Positions 15,567 to 23,381 of a stretch of 49,310 nt of DNA are shown here, in pieces (the stretch's first letter is position 1; the number at the start of each line of letters is the position of its first letter). This stretch comes from Paracoccaceae bacterium (lineage in GTDB: Bacteria; Pseudomonadota; Alphaproteobacteria; Rhodobacterales; Rhodobacteraceae). The notes below the pieces were generated by a model that ran no database searches, had not been told where the DNA came from, and was given only the letters and a program-made list of their open reading frames with translations. The stretch is from the NCBI GenBank assembly GCA_027492585.1, contig JAPUEK010000079.1, forward strand, positions 1 to 49,310. Reading direction: 5' to 3'. The position numbers were made by a program, and so were the translations under genes.

Positions 15567-16652
15567 TCAGGGGGCCTCCGGCCCCCTTTTCATTTCCCCC
15601 TGACCGCGCAGGATCCGCGTCATCTCCGCGAGGATGGAAATGGCGATTTCCGCGGGGCTGCGCGCGCCGATGGCCAGACCGACCGGGGCATGGATGCGCG
15701 CCAGCTCCGCCTCCGTGACCCCCTCCGCCGCCAGCCGCTCCCGCCGCTTGCCATGGGTCTTCCCCGAGCCGAGACAGCCGAGGTAGAAAACCGGGGAGCG
15801 CAGGGCGAAGCGGATCGCCGGATCGTCGATCTTCGCATCATGGGTCAGGGTGACGATGGCGCTGCGGCTGTCGGGGGCGAGACGGGCCAGCGCCTCGTCG
15901 GGCCAGTCGTCGAGGATCTGGGTGCCGGGAAAGCGCGCCGGGGTGGCAAAGCCCGTGCGCGGGTCGATCAGGGTCGGATCATAGCCGGCAAGCCGCGCCA
16001 TGGCGATCAGCGGCTGGGCGATATGCACGGCGCCCACGACGAAAAGCCGCAACGGCGGGTTCAGCGGCAGGAGGAAGCGACCGTCCTCCTCCATCCCCGC
16101 CCGGTCGGACCGCAGGCGCGCATCCGCCGCCGCATCCTCCCCCGGCGACAGGAGGCGGCGCACCCCGCCATCCGGGTCCGCCGCATAGACCACGGGCCGG
16201 CGGGCGGCGCGGGCCTCCACAAGGGTCGCCAGCAGCGGTTCGGGCAGGACAGAGCCCACCGGCTCCACCAGCACCTTGATCGTGCCGCCGCAGGCAAGAC
16301 CCGCGGCAAAGGCGGTCTCGTCGCTGACACCATAGGTCAAGAGCCGTGGCGCACCCTCTGCCAGGGCGCCAAGCGCCTCCTCGACCACCGCCCCCTCCAC
16401 GCAGCCGCCGGAGACGGAGCCGAGCATCTCCCCCGCCCCCGACACCGCCATCTGGCTGCCCGCCCGGCGCAGGGCCGAGCCCCAGATTTCCACCACCGTC
16501 ACCAGAACGGCGCCCCGCCCTTCCCGGTGCCAGTGCAAGGCCGCCTCGGGAACCCTCTCATGGAGGATCGGATCGGGTAGGATCGGATCGGGCAGCATCG
16601 GATCGGGGAGCATCGGATCAGAAGTTTTCGGATCGGGGCGGCTCGGGGTCAT
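15567..16652 (-). CDS. XdhC/CoxI-family molybdoenzyme maturation protein
   Basis: 361 residues. XdhC proteins bind the molybdenum cofactor and help insert or sulfurate it in xanthine dehydrogenase-type enzymes. The N-terminal XdhC/CoxI domain has AVLVTVVEIWGSALRRAGSQMAV-like sequence (residues about 48-70), GSVSGGCVEGAV and AAGLACGGTIKVLVEP. A Rossmann XdhC-C domain follows (LFVVGAVHIAQPL, VTLTHDAKIDDPAI, YLGCLGS, IHAPVGLAIGARSPAEIAISI). No xdhA/xdhB or CO dehydrogenase genes are in the window. Start ATG 16652 has a perfect AGGAGG five bases upstream, so the odd N-terminal pentapeptide repeat (DPMLP/DPILP) is genuinely translated. Confidence 0.88.
   Translation of the reverse strand: MTPSRPDPKTSDPMLPDPMLPDPILPDPILHERVPEAALHWHREGRGAVLVTVVEIWGSALRRAGSQMAVSGAGEMLGSVSGGCVEGAVVEEALGALAEGAPRLLTYGVSDETAFAAGLACGGTIKVLVEPVGSVLPEPLLATLVEARAARRPVVYAADPDGGVRRLLSPGEDAAADARLRSDRAGMEEDGRFLLPLNPPLRLFVVGAVHIAQPLIAMARLAGYDPTLIDPRTGFATPARFPGTQILDDWPDEALARLAPDSRSAIVTLTHDAKIDDPAIRFALRSPVFYLGCLGSGKTHGKRRERLAAEGVTEAELARIHAPVGLAIGARSPAEIAISILAEMTRILRGQGEMKRGPEAP
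15570..15590 (+). terminator. Intrinsic terminator of infC
   Basis: 7-bp stem GGGGGCC/GGCCCCC with a TCC loop and TTTT. It lies inside the last codons of the oppositely oriented xdhC-type gene (stop at 15567-15569). A smaller hairpin ATTCCC-CTGA-GGGAAT precedes it at 15532-15547. Confidence 0.85.
16560..16634 (-). repeat. 15-bp tandem repeat in the XdhC N-terminus
   Basis: Five in-frame units of GATCCG(A/C)T(G/C)CT(C/G/A)CCC type, the first and last degenerate, encoding DPKTS, DPMLP, DPMLP, DPILP and DPILH (codons 7-31). A minisatellite-like array that can change length without shifting the frame. Confidence 0.85.
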
Positions 16653-16717
16653 GGGGTCCTCCTGCCGCCATTCTGCGGCGGAACCCGGACCGATGCCAAG
16701 CCAGATCGCGGCAAGGC

Positions 16718-16745
16718 AAAAGGCCCCGGATCGCTCCGGGGCCTT
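16718..16745 (-). terminator. Intrinsic terminator of the OmpA-family gene
   Basis: Perfect 11-bp stem AAGGCCCCGGA/TCCGGGGCCTT (16720-16745) with a 4-base loop. Reading on the minus strand it ends in TTTT. It is 29 bases after the stop of the OmpA-family gene. Confidence 0.88.
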
Positions 16746-16773
16746 CCAAAGGGCGGCTGTCTGGAAACCCGGC

Positions 16774-18924
16774 TCAGCCGGATTTCTTCAGAAGCGGCGT
16801 GATCACCCGCACCACCACACGGCGGTTCCGGCGCTCATCGGCCTGCGTGTCGATCAGGAGCTCGCTTTCGCCATAGCCCTGCACGACCATGTTTTCCGGC
16901 GGCACGTCGAAATATTCCGTCAGCGCCAGAGCCACCGATTCCGCCCGCCGGTCCGACAGGGCGAGGTTCATCGGCGCCTTGCCGACGGCATCGGTATGGC
17001 CCTCGATCAGGAACATCTCGCCGGGATTTGCCTCCAGCAGGTCCTGCATCAGCCGGCCGAGATCGGCGAGGTTCTGCGCCTCCCCGGCCTTGATCGCCGC
17101 CGAGCCGCTGTCGAAGGTCACGCTGTCCACGTCGATCGTCGCCGACAGCGCCCGCACTTCGGGGATCTCGCGGATCTGGCGCAGGCTGAACTTGCGCCCG
17201 GCCTTCTCGGCCTCCTTCGCCGCCAGAGCCGCCTTCAGCGCCGCATTGTCATCCTTGGTGGAGATGGTCACGCGGTCCTTCTTCGGCTTCGGCAGTTTGG
17301 AAACGACGACGACATCCTCCGGCGCGAGATCGTCGATCAGCACCAGTTCGCGGCCGAGACCGTCATATTGCGCGCGGCGCAGGACGCGGCCCGAGGCATC
17401 GCGGATGGTCACGATCTGGGTGCCGTCGGGGCGCTCCACGATGGTCCGGGTGGAACCGTCGCGGAAGGTCTCGGTCCGCACGGTGGAGCCGGGGCGGCGC
17501 AGCACGGCATCATCGTCCTTGTAGACCTGATAGGTGCCATCGGGTTTCAGCACCACGATCCGGTCGCCGGTGTTGGAGACGACCTTGCGTTCGTCCTTGC
17601 GGCCCTCGTTGATGATCGCCCCCACGACGAGCGCGCCAAGCGCCACCAGACCGACCTTCTCCAGATCCGACAGGCCGCTCTTCTTGCCGTCCTTGAGCGT
17701 CACCGGAGCCTTGGTGAATTCCTGCGACGATTTGCGGGTGGCCATATCGGTCAGGGTTTCGAGCACGACCTGCGTGTCTTTCGCGGCCGGCTGATCGGCA
17801 AGTTTGATCACCTTGCCGGTTTCGGGGTCGATGGCCGGGTCCTGGGCCGGCGAGGTATCCGAGGCACCTTCGGTGGCCGCGTCGGGGTTCTTGGCCACCA
17901 GCGTCGCGGCGGCGCCGAGGGCGGCGGGGTCGATGGCATCCGGCTCGGCCAGAATTTCGGTCAGCTTCTCGACCTGCGCTTCGGGGACGACCGGGGCTTC
18001 GACCGGGGTGGCGTCAACCGCAGGATCGGGCTCCGCCGCCTTCATGCCGGCCGCCGCATCCTCGACCGGGACCGAGGCATCGGGAAGGGAGATCGTCGGC
18101 TCGGCCGCCGGTTCGACGGCCGCTTCGGTGCCGGCCTCCGCTGCCGGCGCTTCGGTGGTGGTTTCCGCGGAAGCTTCCGGGGTTGCGGCAGCCGGATCTT
18201 CGGCGGTGGTGGCCTCAGCCGCGGGTTCCTCGGTCGCGGCCGCATCGCCGGTTTCTTGGGCGGCAGGCTCCTCGGCCGTCGCCTCGTCGGCGGCGGGTTC
18301 TTCAGCGGTCGCCTCGTCGGCTGCCGGTTCTTCGGTCACGGCCTCGTCGGCGGTGGCTTCATCGGCCGCAGGTTCTTCGGTCGCAGGTTCTTCGGCGGCG
18401 GGCTCCTCCGTCGTTGCGTCTTCCGCAGCAGGTTCTTCGGGGGCCGCAGCGTCTTCGGCAGCCGCCGCCGCTTCAGCTTCCGCCTGGGCCTTGGCCGCAG
18501 CCTCGGCTTCCGCCTGGGCCGCAGCCTCCGCATCGGCTTTTGCCTGCGCTTGCGCCTCGGCTTCCGCCTGTGCCTGCGCCTGCGCCGCCGCTTCCGCTTC
18601 GGCCTGCGCCGCCGCTTCCGCCTGTGCAGCCGCCTCGGCCTCCGCTTGCGCCTGAGCCTCCGCCTCCGCGCGGGCCTGCGCCTCGGCTTCCGCCTGCGCC
18701 TGCGCCTCGGCTTCCGCCTGCGCGCGGGCCTCGTCGATCGCCTGCGCCTGCGCGGCGTAATCGTCCGGGTTGCAGGCCGTGCCTTCAGTCGGCTGGCACA
18801 GAACCGTACCATCGGAAGCCACAACCCTGCCGTCGTCGGTCAGGGTCTGGGCCATCAGCGGCCAGGGTTGCACATTGGTCAGGGCCAGTGACAGGGCCGT
18901 CGTCGTGCTGAGCAGTCGCTTCAT
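16774..18924 (-). CDS. OmpA-family cell-envelope protein with long Ala/Glu-rich repeat region
   Basis: 716 residues. Signal peptide at 1-26 ([19 protein letters not shown], cleavage near MAQ). Then a Gln/Ala/Glu repeat region (QAEAEAQ-type heptad-like units, about 50-140), probably a long helix, followed by a Pro/Glu/Ala/Thr region with repeated [10 protein letters not shown] units (about 145-330). A middle part contains a hydrophobic stretch ([17 protein letters not shown]) and a beta-rich domain ([16 protein letters not shown]). The C-terminal OmpA-like peptidoglycan-binding domain has [18 protein letters not shown] and [15 protein letters not shown]. It likely links peptidoglycan to another envelope layer. 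Start ATG 18924 opens the signal peptide. Own terminator downstream. Confidence 0.9.
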   Translation of the reverse strand: MKRLLSTTTALSLALTNVQPWPLMAQTLTDDGRVVASDGTVLCQPTEGTACNPDDYAAQAQAIDEARAQAEAEAQAQAEAEAQARAEAEAQAQAEAEAAAQAEAAAQAEAEAAAQAQAQAEAEAQAQAKADAEAAAQAEAEAAAKAQAEAEAAAAAEDAAAPEEPAAEDATTEEPAAEEPATEEPAADEATADEAVTEEPAADEATAEEPAADEATAEEPAAQETGDAAATEEPAAEATTAEDPAAATPEASAETTTEAPAAEAGTEAAVEPAAEPTISLPDASVPVEDAAAGMKAAEPDPAVDATPVEAPVVPEAQVEKLTEILAEPDAIDPAALGAAATLVAKNPDAATEGASDTSPAQDPAIDPETGKVIKLADQPAAKDTQVVLETLTDMATRKSSQEFTKAPVTLKDGKKSGLSDLEKVGLVALGALVVGAIINEGRKDERKVVSNTGDRIVVLKPDGTYQVYKDDDAVLRRPGSTVRTETFRDGSTRTIVERPDGTQIVTIRDASGRVLRRAQYDGLGRELVLIDDLAPEDVVVVSKLPKPKKDRVTISTKDDNAALKAALAAKEAEKAGRKFSLRQIREIPEVRALSATIDVDSVTFDSGSAAIKAGEAQNLADLGRLMQDLLEANPGEMFLIEGHTDAVGKAPMNLALSDRRAESVALALTEYFDVPPENMVVQGYGESELLIDTQADERRNRRVVVRVITPLLKKSG

Positions 18925-19357
18925 GCGGTATCCTTTCCGGTTTTCGCGGGAGCGGCGAATCCCCCTTGCGGGAGAGTTAGGGCTCCGATGGGGCAAAGAA
19001 ATACCCCTTGTCCTTGTTATGCGATAGCAAGCCCGCCGCTGACCAGTGTTTCGGAGCGGGATCGACGCGTTATCGCCTGGCGGCGGCGGGAACGGCCTCC
19101 CCCGTTCATCCCATGGCGCAGGCCCGCTGTGGCAGGCGCAGGGCAATGACGGCGACATTCCGGCGGCTTTCCGGAAAACCGGGCAATTGCGGCGGCCTTG
19201 CCGGTGAAACGAAACAATCCCCGCGGACTGTCCCGGCCAGAGGCGGCAATGAAGGCCCTTCTTTCCTTGCTCCGAATCCGGCGCTTTGAGACAATGAAGA
19301 TCAGATTTGGCTATGCTCCGCGCGGCACTCCGGGCTGCGGGGCTTTCAGGGTTTCCG
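18925..19357. other. Intergenic region between divergent OmpA-family and 19358 genes
   Basis: 433 bp. It should hold both promoters. For the plus gene, TTGAGA (19286-19291) and GGCTAT (19309-19314) with a 17-base spacer are a fair candidate. An open frame at 19008-19289 has no signal, motif or ribosome site and is probably not a gene. No repeat element is present here. Confidence 0.5.
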
Positions 19358-20386
19358 ATGTCCGACGTTCAGATTGACAGCATTTCCGACCGGACGGCGG
19401 CCTCTGCGGCAGCCGGTACGCTCATGGACAAGGCAGGCTGGCTGGCCCAGCTTGAGGCGATGACCGAGGAGGACGGCTATCTCCAGCCGCTCGGCCCGGC
19501 CCATTGGGCCTTTTTCACCGATGCCGGAAAGACCCTGATCGTCAGCTTCGAGACGCTCGACGGCGCACGCGCGCGACCCGGTGCGATGCCGCTCGCGCAG
19601 GGGCTGGCCGAGACGCGCGGCTGGTCGCATCTGTGCCTGATCGCCGAGGGGGAGACCTGGTACCGCGACCCCGCCGTCTATGCCTTCTTCGACCGGCTGG
19701 TCGATGACGCCTTCTTCGAGGATTTCGACCGCGTGCTCTTCTACGGGGCGGGCATGGGCGGCTATGCGGCCTGCGCCTATGCGGTTGTCGCCCCCGGCGC
19801 GCAGGTGCTGGCGATCAGCCCGCGCGCCACGCTCGACCCGACCGAGGCCGGCTGGGACAAGCGCAGCGGTGCGGCGGCCCGCAAGCTCGATTTCACCTCG
19901 CGCTACGGCTATGCCCCCGACATGCTCGAAGGGGCGGAGCGGGCGGTGATCCTCTACGACCGCCTGGTGAGCGAGGACGCCATTCACGCCGCCCTGTTCC
20001 GCGCCCCCTATGTAACGCGGATCAGCGTGCCGCTGATGGGCGAGCGGATCGAATGGGCGCTCACCGAGATGCGCCTGATGCCGGAACTGATCACCCGCGC
20101 CGTCGAAGGCAAGCTGACGGCAGAGGGTTTCGCGGCGCTCTGGCGCAAACGGCGGGATTTCGCCCCCTATCTGCGCGCGCTTCTGGCGCGGGCGGAGGCA
20201 GCGGGCAAACCGGCGCGGGAGATGATGATCTGCCGTTCCGTCACCCGGCGCCTGCGCGCGCCCCGGTTTGAAAAGCGGCTGGCGCGGCTGGTCGGACGGG
20301 TCGAGACGGGACGGGTCGAGGCGGGACGGGCAGAGGCTGGGCGGGCAGAGGCTGGGCGGGCAGAGGCGGCGAAAACCGCCGGCTGA
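19358..20386 (+). CDS. Conserved protein of unknown function, alpha/beta fold
   Basis: 342 residues, no signal peptide. It contains a Gly-rich turn in [18 protein letters not shown] after a hydrophobic strand (near residue 125), resembling the nucleophile-elbow or nucleotide-binding turn of an alpha/beta fold, followed by ISPRATLDP. Similar proteins in related bacteria carry the label phosphoadenosine phosphosulfate reductase, but I see no PP-loop or CysH cysteines, so that name should not be trusted. The C-terminus is a run of five GR(V/A)E(A/T) pentapeptides. Start ATG 19358 has CAGGG seven bases upstream; the longer frame from 19307 lacks support. Confidence 0.78.
   Translation: MSDVQIDSISDRTAASAAAGTLMDKAGWLAQLEAMTEEDGYLQPLGPAHWAFFTDAGKTLIVSFETLDGARARPGAMPLAQGLAETRGWSHLCLIAEGETWYRDPAVYAFFDRLVDDAFFEDFDRVLFYGAGMGGYAACAYAVVAPGAQVLAISPRATLDPTEAGWDKRSGAAARKLDFTSRYGYAPDMLEGAERAVILYDRLVSEDAIHAALFRAPYVTRISVPLMGERIEWALTEMRLMPELITRAVEGKLTAEGFAALWRKRRDFAPYLRALLARAEAAGKPAREMMICRSVTRRLRAPRFEKRLARLVGRVETGRVEAGRAEAGRAEAGRAEAAKTAG
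20294..20368 (+). repeat. 15-bp tandem repeat at the C-terminus of the 19358 gene
   Basis: Five in-frame units (GG(A/G)CGGG(T/C)(C/A)GAGGC(G/T) type) encoding [10 protein letters not shown] and three GRAEA. The last three units are almost identical, which suggests recent slippage. Confidence 0.85.
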
Positions 20387-20399
20387 CCGGCCTGCCGGG

Positions 20400-20801
20400 T
20401 CAATACCCCTCCGCCAGAGACCGCAGATCCTCGGTCCGCGCCTCGGTCAGCCGGGCGCGGCAGCCATAGATCACCATCGGCTCCGCCGTGCCGCCATGCA
20501 TCGGATAGCCCTCCGCCGCGCAGGCCGCATCGCGGAACGTCACCCAGGCCCGCTGCGCGGTCCGCAGGTTCTCTTCCGCCCCGCGCTCGGCCTTGGGAAG
20601 CTCGGCATCGACCGATTGCATCGCCGCCCGCGCCGCCTTGTAGGCGGTGTTGAGCGCCGCATCCGCCGCCAGCCAGTCCTGCTCGGCGCAATAGGTCATC
20701 TCCATCTGCGCCTGCGCGTTCTGGCAATCCACATCCTGCGCGGCATCCTGTGCGGCGGCGGCCCCGGCGGAAAGAAGGAGGAAAAGGGTTGCCCGGATCA
20801 T
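20400..20801 (-). CDS. LprI/DUF1311-family periplasmic protein
   Basis: 133 residues from ATG 20801, with signal peptide (MIRATLFLLLSAGAAAAQ). The mature part has the DUF1311/LprI pattern: DCQNAQAQMEMTYCAEQDW, ALNTAYK and RAWVTFRDAACA, with four or more cysteines for disulfides. Some LprI proteins inhibit lysozyme; this activity is not shown here. ATG 20816 would overlap the preceding stop (ATGA) and is an alternative start, but GAGG sits nine bases before 20801. It is translated after the 20813-21124 gene. Confidence 0.83.
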   Translation of the reverse strand: MIRATLFLLLSAGAAAAQDAAQDVDCQNAQAQMEMTYCAEQDWLAADAALNTAYKAARAAMQSVDAELPKAERGAEENLRTAQRAWVTFRDAACAAEGYPMHGGTAEPMVIYGCRARLTEARTEDLRSLAEGY

Positions 20802-20812
20802 TTTGCCCCGCC

Positions 20813-21124
20813 TCATTTCGCCTGCCCCACGGCACGGGTCAGCCGGCGCGCATTGGCACGGGTGCGCCGGCGCAGGGGTTTGATCGCGGCAAGCGCCACA
20901 TCCCCCGGCGTGCCGCCCGCCATCCCGGCCTTCATCGCCGCGATCGCCGAAGCCTGCCCCGCCGCCAGCTTTTCGGACACCATCCGCGACGGCTCGGAAG
21001 CCGACATCGGCCAGAACCCCGCCATGCCCGCCAGCCGCAGGGCGATCACCCATTGCGCTTCGGCCATCATCCAGAAGGCCTGGAAGCTCGCATTCATCAT
21101 GTCCTGAGGGTTCGGCGAACGCAT
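20813..21124 (-). CDS. Small hypothetical protein
   Basis: 103 residues, Ala/Met-rich with a mildly hydrophobic centre (AEAQWVIALRLAGMAGFW) and a basic C-terminus (KPLRRRTRANARRLTRAVG). It looks like a phasin-like or polyhydroxyalkanoate-associated small helical protein, but I cannot confirm a family. ATG 21124 has AGGAG (GGAGATCC) upstream. It is directly followed by the LprI-type gene and probably cotranscribed. Confidence 0.65.
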   Translation of the reverse strand: MRSPNPQDMMNASFQAFWMMAEAQWVIALRLAGMAGFWPMSASEPSRMVSEKLAAGQASAIAAMKAGMAGGTPGDVALAAIKPLRRRTRANARRLTRAVGQAK

Positions 21125-21278
21125 GGGATCTCCTTCACCGGGGCCGCAGAAGGCCGCCTGTTTCCTGATGAGAGTGCCGCCAATGGCCGGCGGGCGGTAG
21201 GGGGAAAATGGCCGGGTCCGCAGCCTTGGCGCGGTATGCCCACTGGAAAGGGAGGCGGCTTTGCGCTAGGGCGGGGCC

Positions 21279-22322
21279 ATGACGCAAACCCTCACCCTCC
21301 GCCGCCCCGACGACTGGCACCTGCACCTGCGCGACGGCGCGATGCTGCAAGGCGTGCTGCCCGAAACGACGCGGCATTTCGCCCGCGCGATCATCATGCC
21401 GAACCTCGTGCCGCCGGTGGTGACAGGCAATCAGGCCCGCGCCTACCGCGACCGCATCCTTGCCGCTTTGCCCGAAGGCGCGGTCTTCGAGCCCTTGATG
21501 ACGCTCTACCTGACCGAAACCACCGATCCTGCGGATGTGGCCGCGGCCCATGCCTCGGGCCTCGTGAAGGCGGTGAAACTTTACCCGGCGGGGGCGACCA
21601 CCAATTCCCACGGCGGGGTGCGCGACCTCGGCAAGGTGCAGGGGGTGCTGGAGAAGATGGCCGAGATCGGCCTGCCGCTCTGCACCCATGGCGAGGTCGT
21701 GACGGCAGAGGTCGATATCTTCGACCGCGAGGCGGTGTTCATCGACACGGTGCTCGACCCGCTGCGCCGCCGGCTGCCCGGCCTGCGCGTGGTGATGGAG
21801 CACATCACCACCGAAGAAGGCGTGGCCTATGCCCGCTCCGGCGGTCCGGATCTGGGGGCCACGATCACCACCCATCACCTGATCCTCAACCGCAACCACC
21901 TGCTCGTCGGCGGGATCAGGCCGCATTACTACTGCCTGCCGGTCGCCAAGCGCGAGAAGCACCGCCTCGCGCTGCGCGCCGCCGCCACCTCGGGCGAGGC
22001 CTGCTTCTTCCTCGGCACCGACAGCGCCCCGCATGTCGATGCGCTGAAGGAACAGGCCTGCGGCTGTGCGGGCTGCTTCACCGCGACGAACACGATGCCG
22101 CTCCTCGCCCATGTCTTCGAGGAGGAAGCCGCCCTGCCCCGGCTCGAAGCCTTCGCCAGCCTGAACGGCCCCGCCTTCTACCGCCTGCCCGCCAACGACA
22201 GCCGCCTCACCCTCGTCAGACACGAACTGCCCCAGACCTTCCCCGAGAAGATCCTGACCGAGGCCGGCCCCGTCACCGTCTTCAACCCCGGCCATCCCGT
22301 GCATTGGCATGTGGAAAGCTGA
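21279..22322 (+). CDS. pyrC: Dihydroorotase
   Basis: Cyclises carbamoyl-aspartate to dihydroorotate, the third step of pyrimidine synthesis. 347 residues, the length of the short class II enzyme of the E. coli PyrC type. Zinc ligands: His pair in [10 protein letters not shown] (residues about 12-21), the carboxylated Lys in [16 protein letters not shown], His in CTHGE and MEHITT, and Asp in LGTDSAPH. The substrate loop is [22 protein letters not shown]-like. It is followed by pyrE across a repeat element. Confidence 0.97.
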   Translation: MTQTLTLRRPDDWHLHLRDGAMLQGVLPETTRHFARAIIMPNLVPPVVTGNQARAYRDRILAALPEGAVFEPLMTLYLTETTDPADVAAAHASGLVKAVKLYPAGATTNSHGGVRDLGKVQGVLEKMAEIGLPLCTHGEVVTAEVDIFDREAVFIDTVLDPLRRRLPGLRVVMEHITTEEGVAYARSGGPDLGATITTHHLILNRNHLLVGGIRPHYYCLPVAKREKHRLALRAAATSGEACFFLGTDSAPHVDALKEQACGCAGCFTATNTMPLLAHVFEEEAALPRLEAFASLNGPAFYRLPANDSRLTLVRHELPQTFPEKILTEAGPVTVFNPGHPVHWHVES

Positions 22323-22330
22323 TGGCCCCC

Positions 22331-22422
22331 GCCCTTTCAGACTGGCACAAATATCCCCGCCGGAGGCTCCTGCGGCCCCTCCCGGACGCTCCGCGGGGGA
22401 TATTTTGACCAGTATGAAAGGC
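22331..22422. repeat. Dispersed AAATATCC element, copy 5 (tail-to-tail pair)
   Basis: AAATATCC (22349-22356) and GGATATTT (22398-22405) are 41 bases apart with GC-rich sequence between. The outer 24-bp arms are near-perfect inverted repeats carrying CCTTTCA-ACTGG and CCAGT-TGAAAGG. It occupies the pyrC-pyrE gap and would form a large hairpin in the transcript. Confidence 0.85.
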
Positions 22423-22442
22423 ATCACGGAAAGAGAGCGCCC

Positions 22443-23123
22443 ATGATCCCGACCGCCTTCCCCCCGCGCGAGGAAATCGCGCGCCTGACCGCACGCGCGC
22501 TTCTGGAAATCAAGGCGGTGCATTTCAATGCCGCCACGCCCTTCACGCTTGCCAGCGGTCTGCCCTCGCCGACCTATATCGACTGCCGCAAGCTGATCTC
22601 CTATCCGCGCATCCGTTCCGCGCTGATGGATTTCCTGACCGTCACCGTCCTGCGCGACGCCGGTTTCGAGGCCTTCGACAATATCGCGGGCGGCGAGACG
22701 GCGGGCATCCCCTTTGCCGCTTTCGTGGCCGAACGTCTTGCTTTGCCCATGACTTACGTCCGCAAGAAGCCCAAGGGCTACGGCCGCAACGCCCGCATCG
22801 AGGGCGCCATGACCGAGGGCCAGCGGGTGCTTCTGGTCGAGGATCTGACCACCGATGGCGGCTCCAAGCTGTCCTTCGTCGATGCGATCCGCGAGACCGG
22901 GGCAAGCTGCGCGCACACGGCGGTGATCTTCTATTACGGCATCTTCCCCGAAACCACCCGGCGGCTCGCCGATCACGGGGTGGCTCTGCACCATCTCTGC
23001 ACCTGGTGGGACGTGCTGGCCGAGGCGCGCGCGCAAGGGTCCTTCGATGCCGCGACCCTGACCGAGGTGGAAGCCTTCCTGAACGATCCCCGCGCCTGGC
23101 AGGCGGCGCGGGCGGCGAAGTAA
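22443..23123 (+). CDS. pyrE: Orotate phosphoribosyltransferase
   Basis: Joins orotate to PRPP to give OMP. 226 residues. Type I PRTase fold with [16 protein letters not shown] near the N-terminus, [14 protein letters not shown], the catalytic loop with [17 protein letters not shown] and the PRPP-binding [14 protein letters not shown]. Starts at ATG 22443, 20 bases after repeat copy 5. Together with pyrC it covers two of the pyrimidine-synthesis steps. Confidence 0.96.
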   Translation: MIPTAFPPREEIARLTARALLEIKAVHFNAATPFTLASGLPSPTYIDCRKLISYPRIRSALMDFLTVTVLRDAGFEAFDNIAGGETAGIPFAAFVAERLALPMTYVRKKPKGYGRNARIEGAMTEGQRVLLVEDLTTDGGSKLSFVDAIRETGASCAHTAVIFYYGIFPETTRRLADHGVALHHLCTWWDVLAEARAQGSFDAATLTEVEAFLNDPRAWQAARAAK

Positions 23124-23381
23124 TCCCCAGAATTCTTCGGGGCCGGGCGGCAGTTTCCGCAACGTCACCCCTGTGGGTGGCCTGTGGAAAACCGCCGGAC
23201 GAATCGCCGCATTTGTGGAAAAACCCCCAAGCCTTCCCAGATGTGGTAGGCTTTCAGGGCAGGCGCTGCGGGAGCGCAGACCCGCGCCCCATTTCTCCAC
23301 AGGTTTGCCCCATGACTTGTCAGGGGCTTGCCCCGCGCGCCCATCACGGCAATTACAAACGCGCAAAGCGTGAGGTCAGGC
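23124..23381. promoter_or_regulatory. dnaB upstream region with DnaA-box-like sites
   Basis: 258 bp. Three 9-mers differ by one base from the DnaA box TTATCCACA: TTTTCCACA on the minus strand at 23183-23191 and again at 23214-23222, and TTCTCCACA on the plus strand at 23293-23301. The clustering right before the replicative helicase gene suggests DnaA control of dnaB. No AT-rich unwinding element or iteron array is seen, so an origin is not claimed. Confidence 0.5.

Noticed and set aside
19008-19289. 93-residue open frame between the OmpA-family gene and the 19358 gene
   Set aside because: No ribosome site, signal or family pattern, and it lies over the expected divergent promoters.
21135-23366. 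743-residue open frame on the minus strand over pyrC, pyrE and the dnaB leader
   Set aside because: It is a shadow: the plus strand encodes recognisable PyrC and PyrE with correct motifs, while the minus frame has GC-rich codon artefacts and no domain.
23124-23381. Replication origin
   Set aside because: DnaA-box-like sites are present but there is no AT-rich unwinding region, and no dnaA, hemE or parAB gene is nearby.
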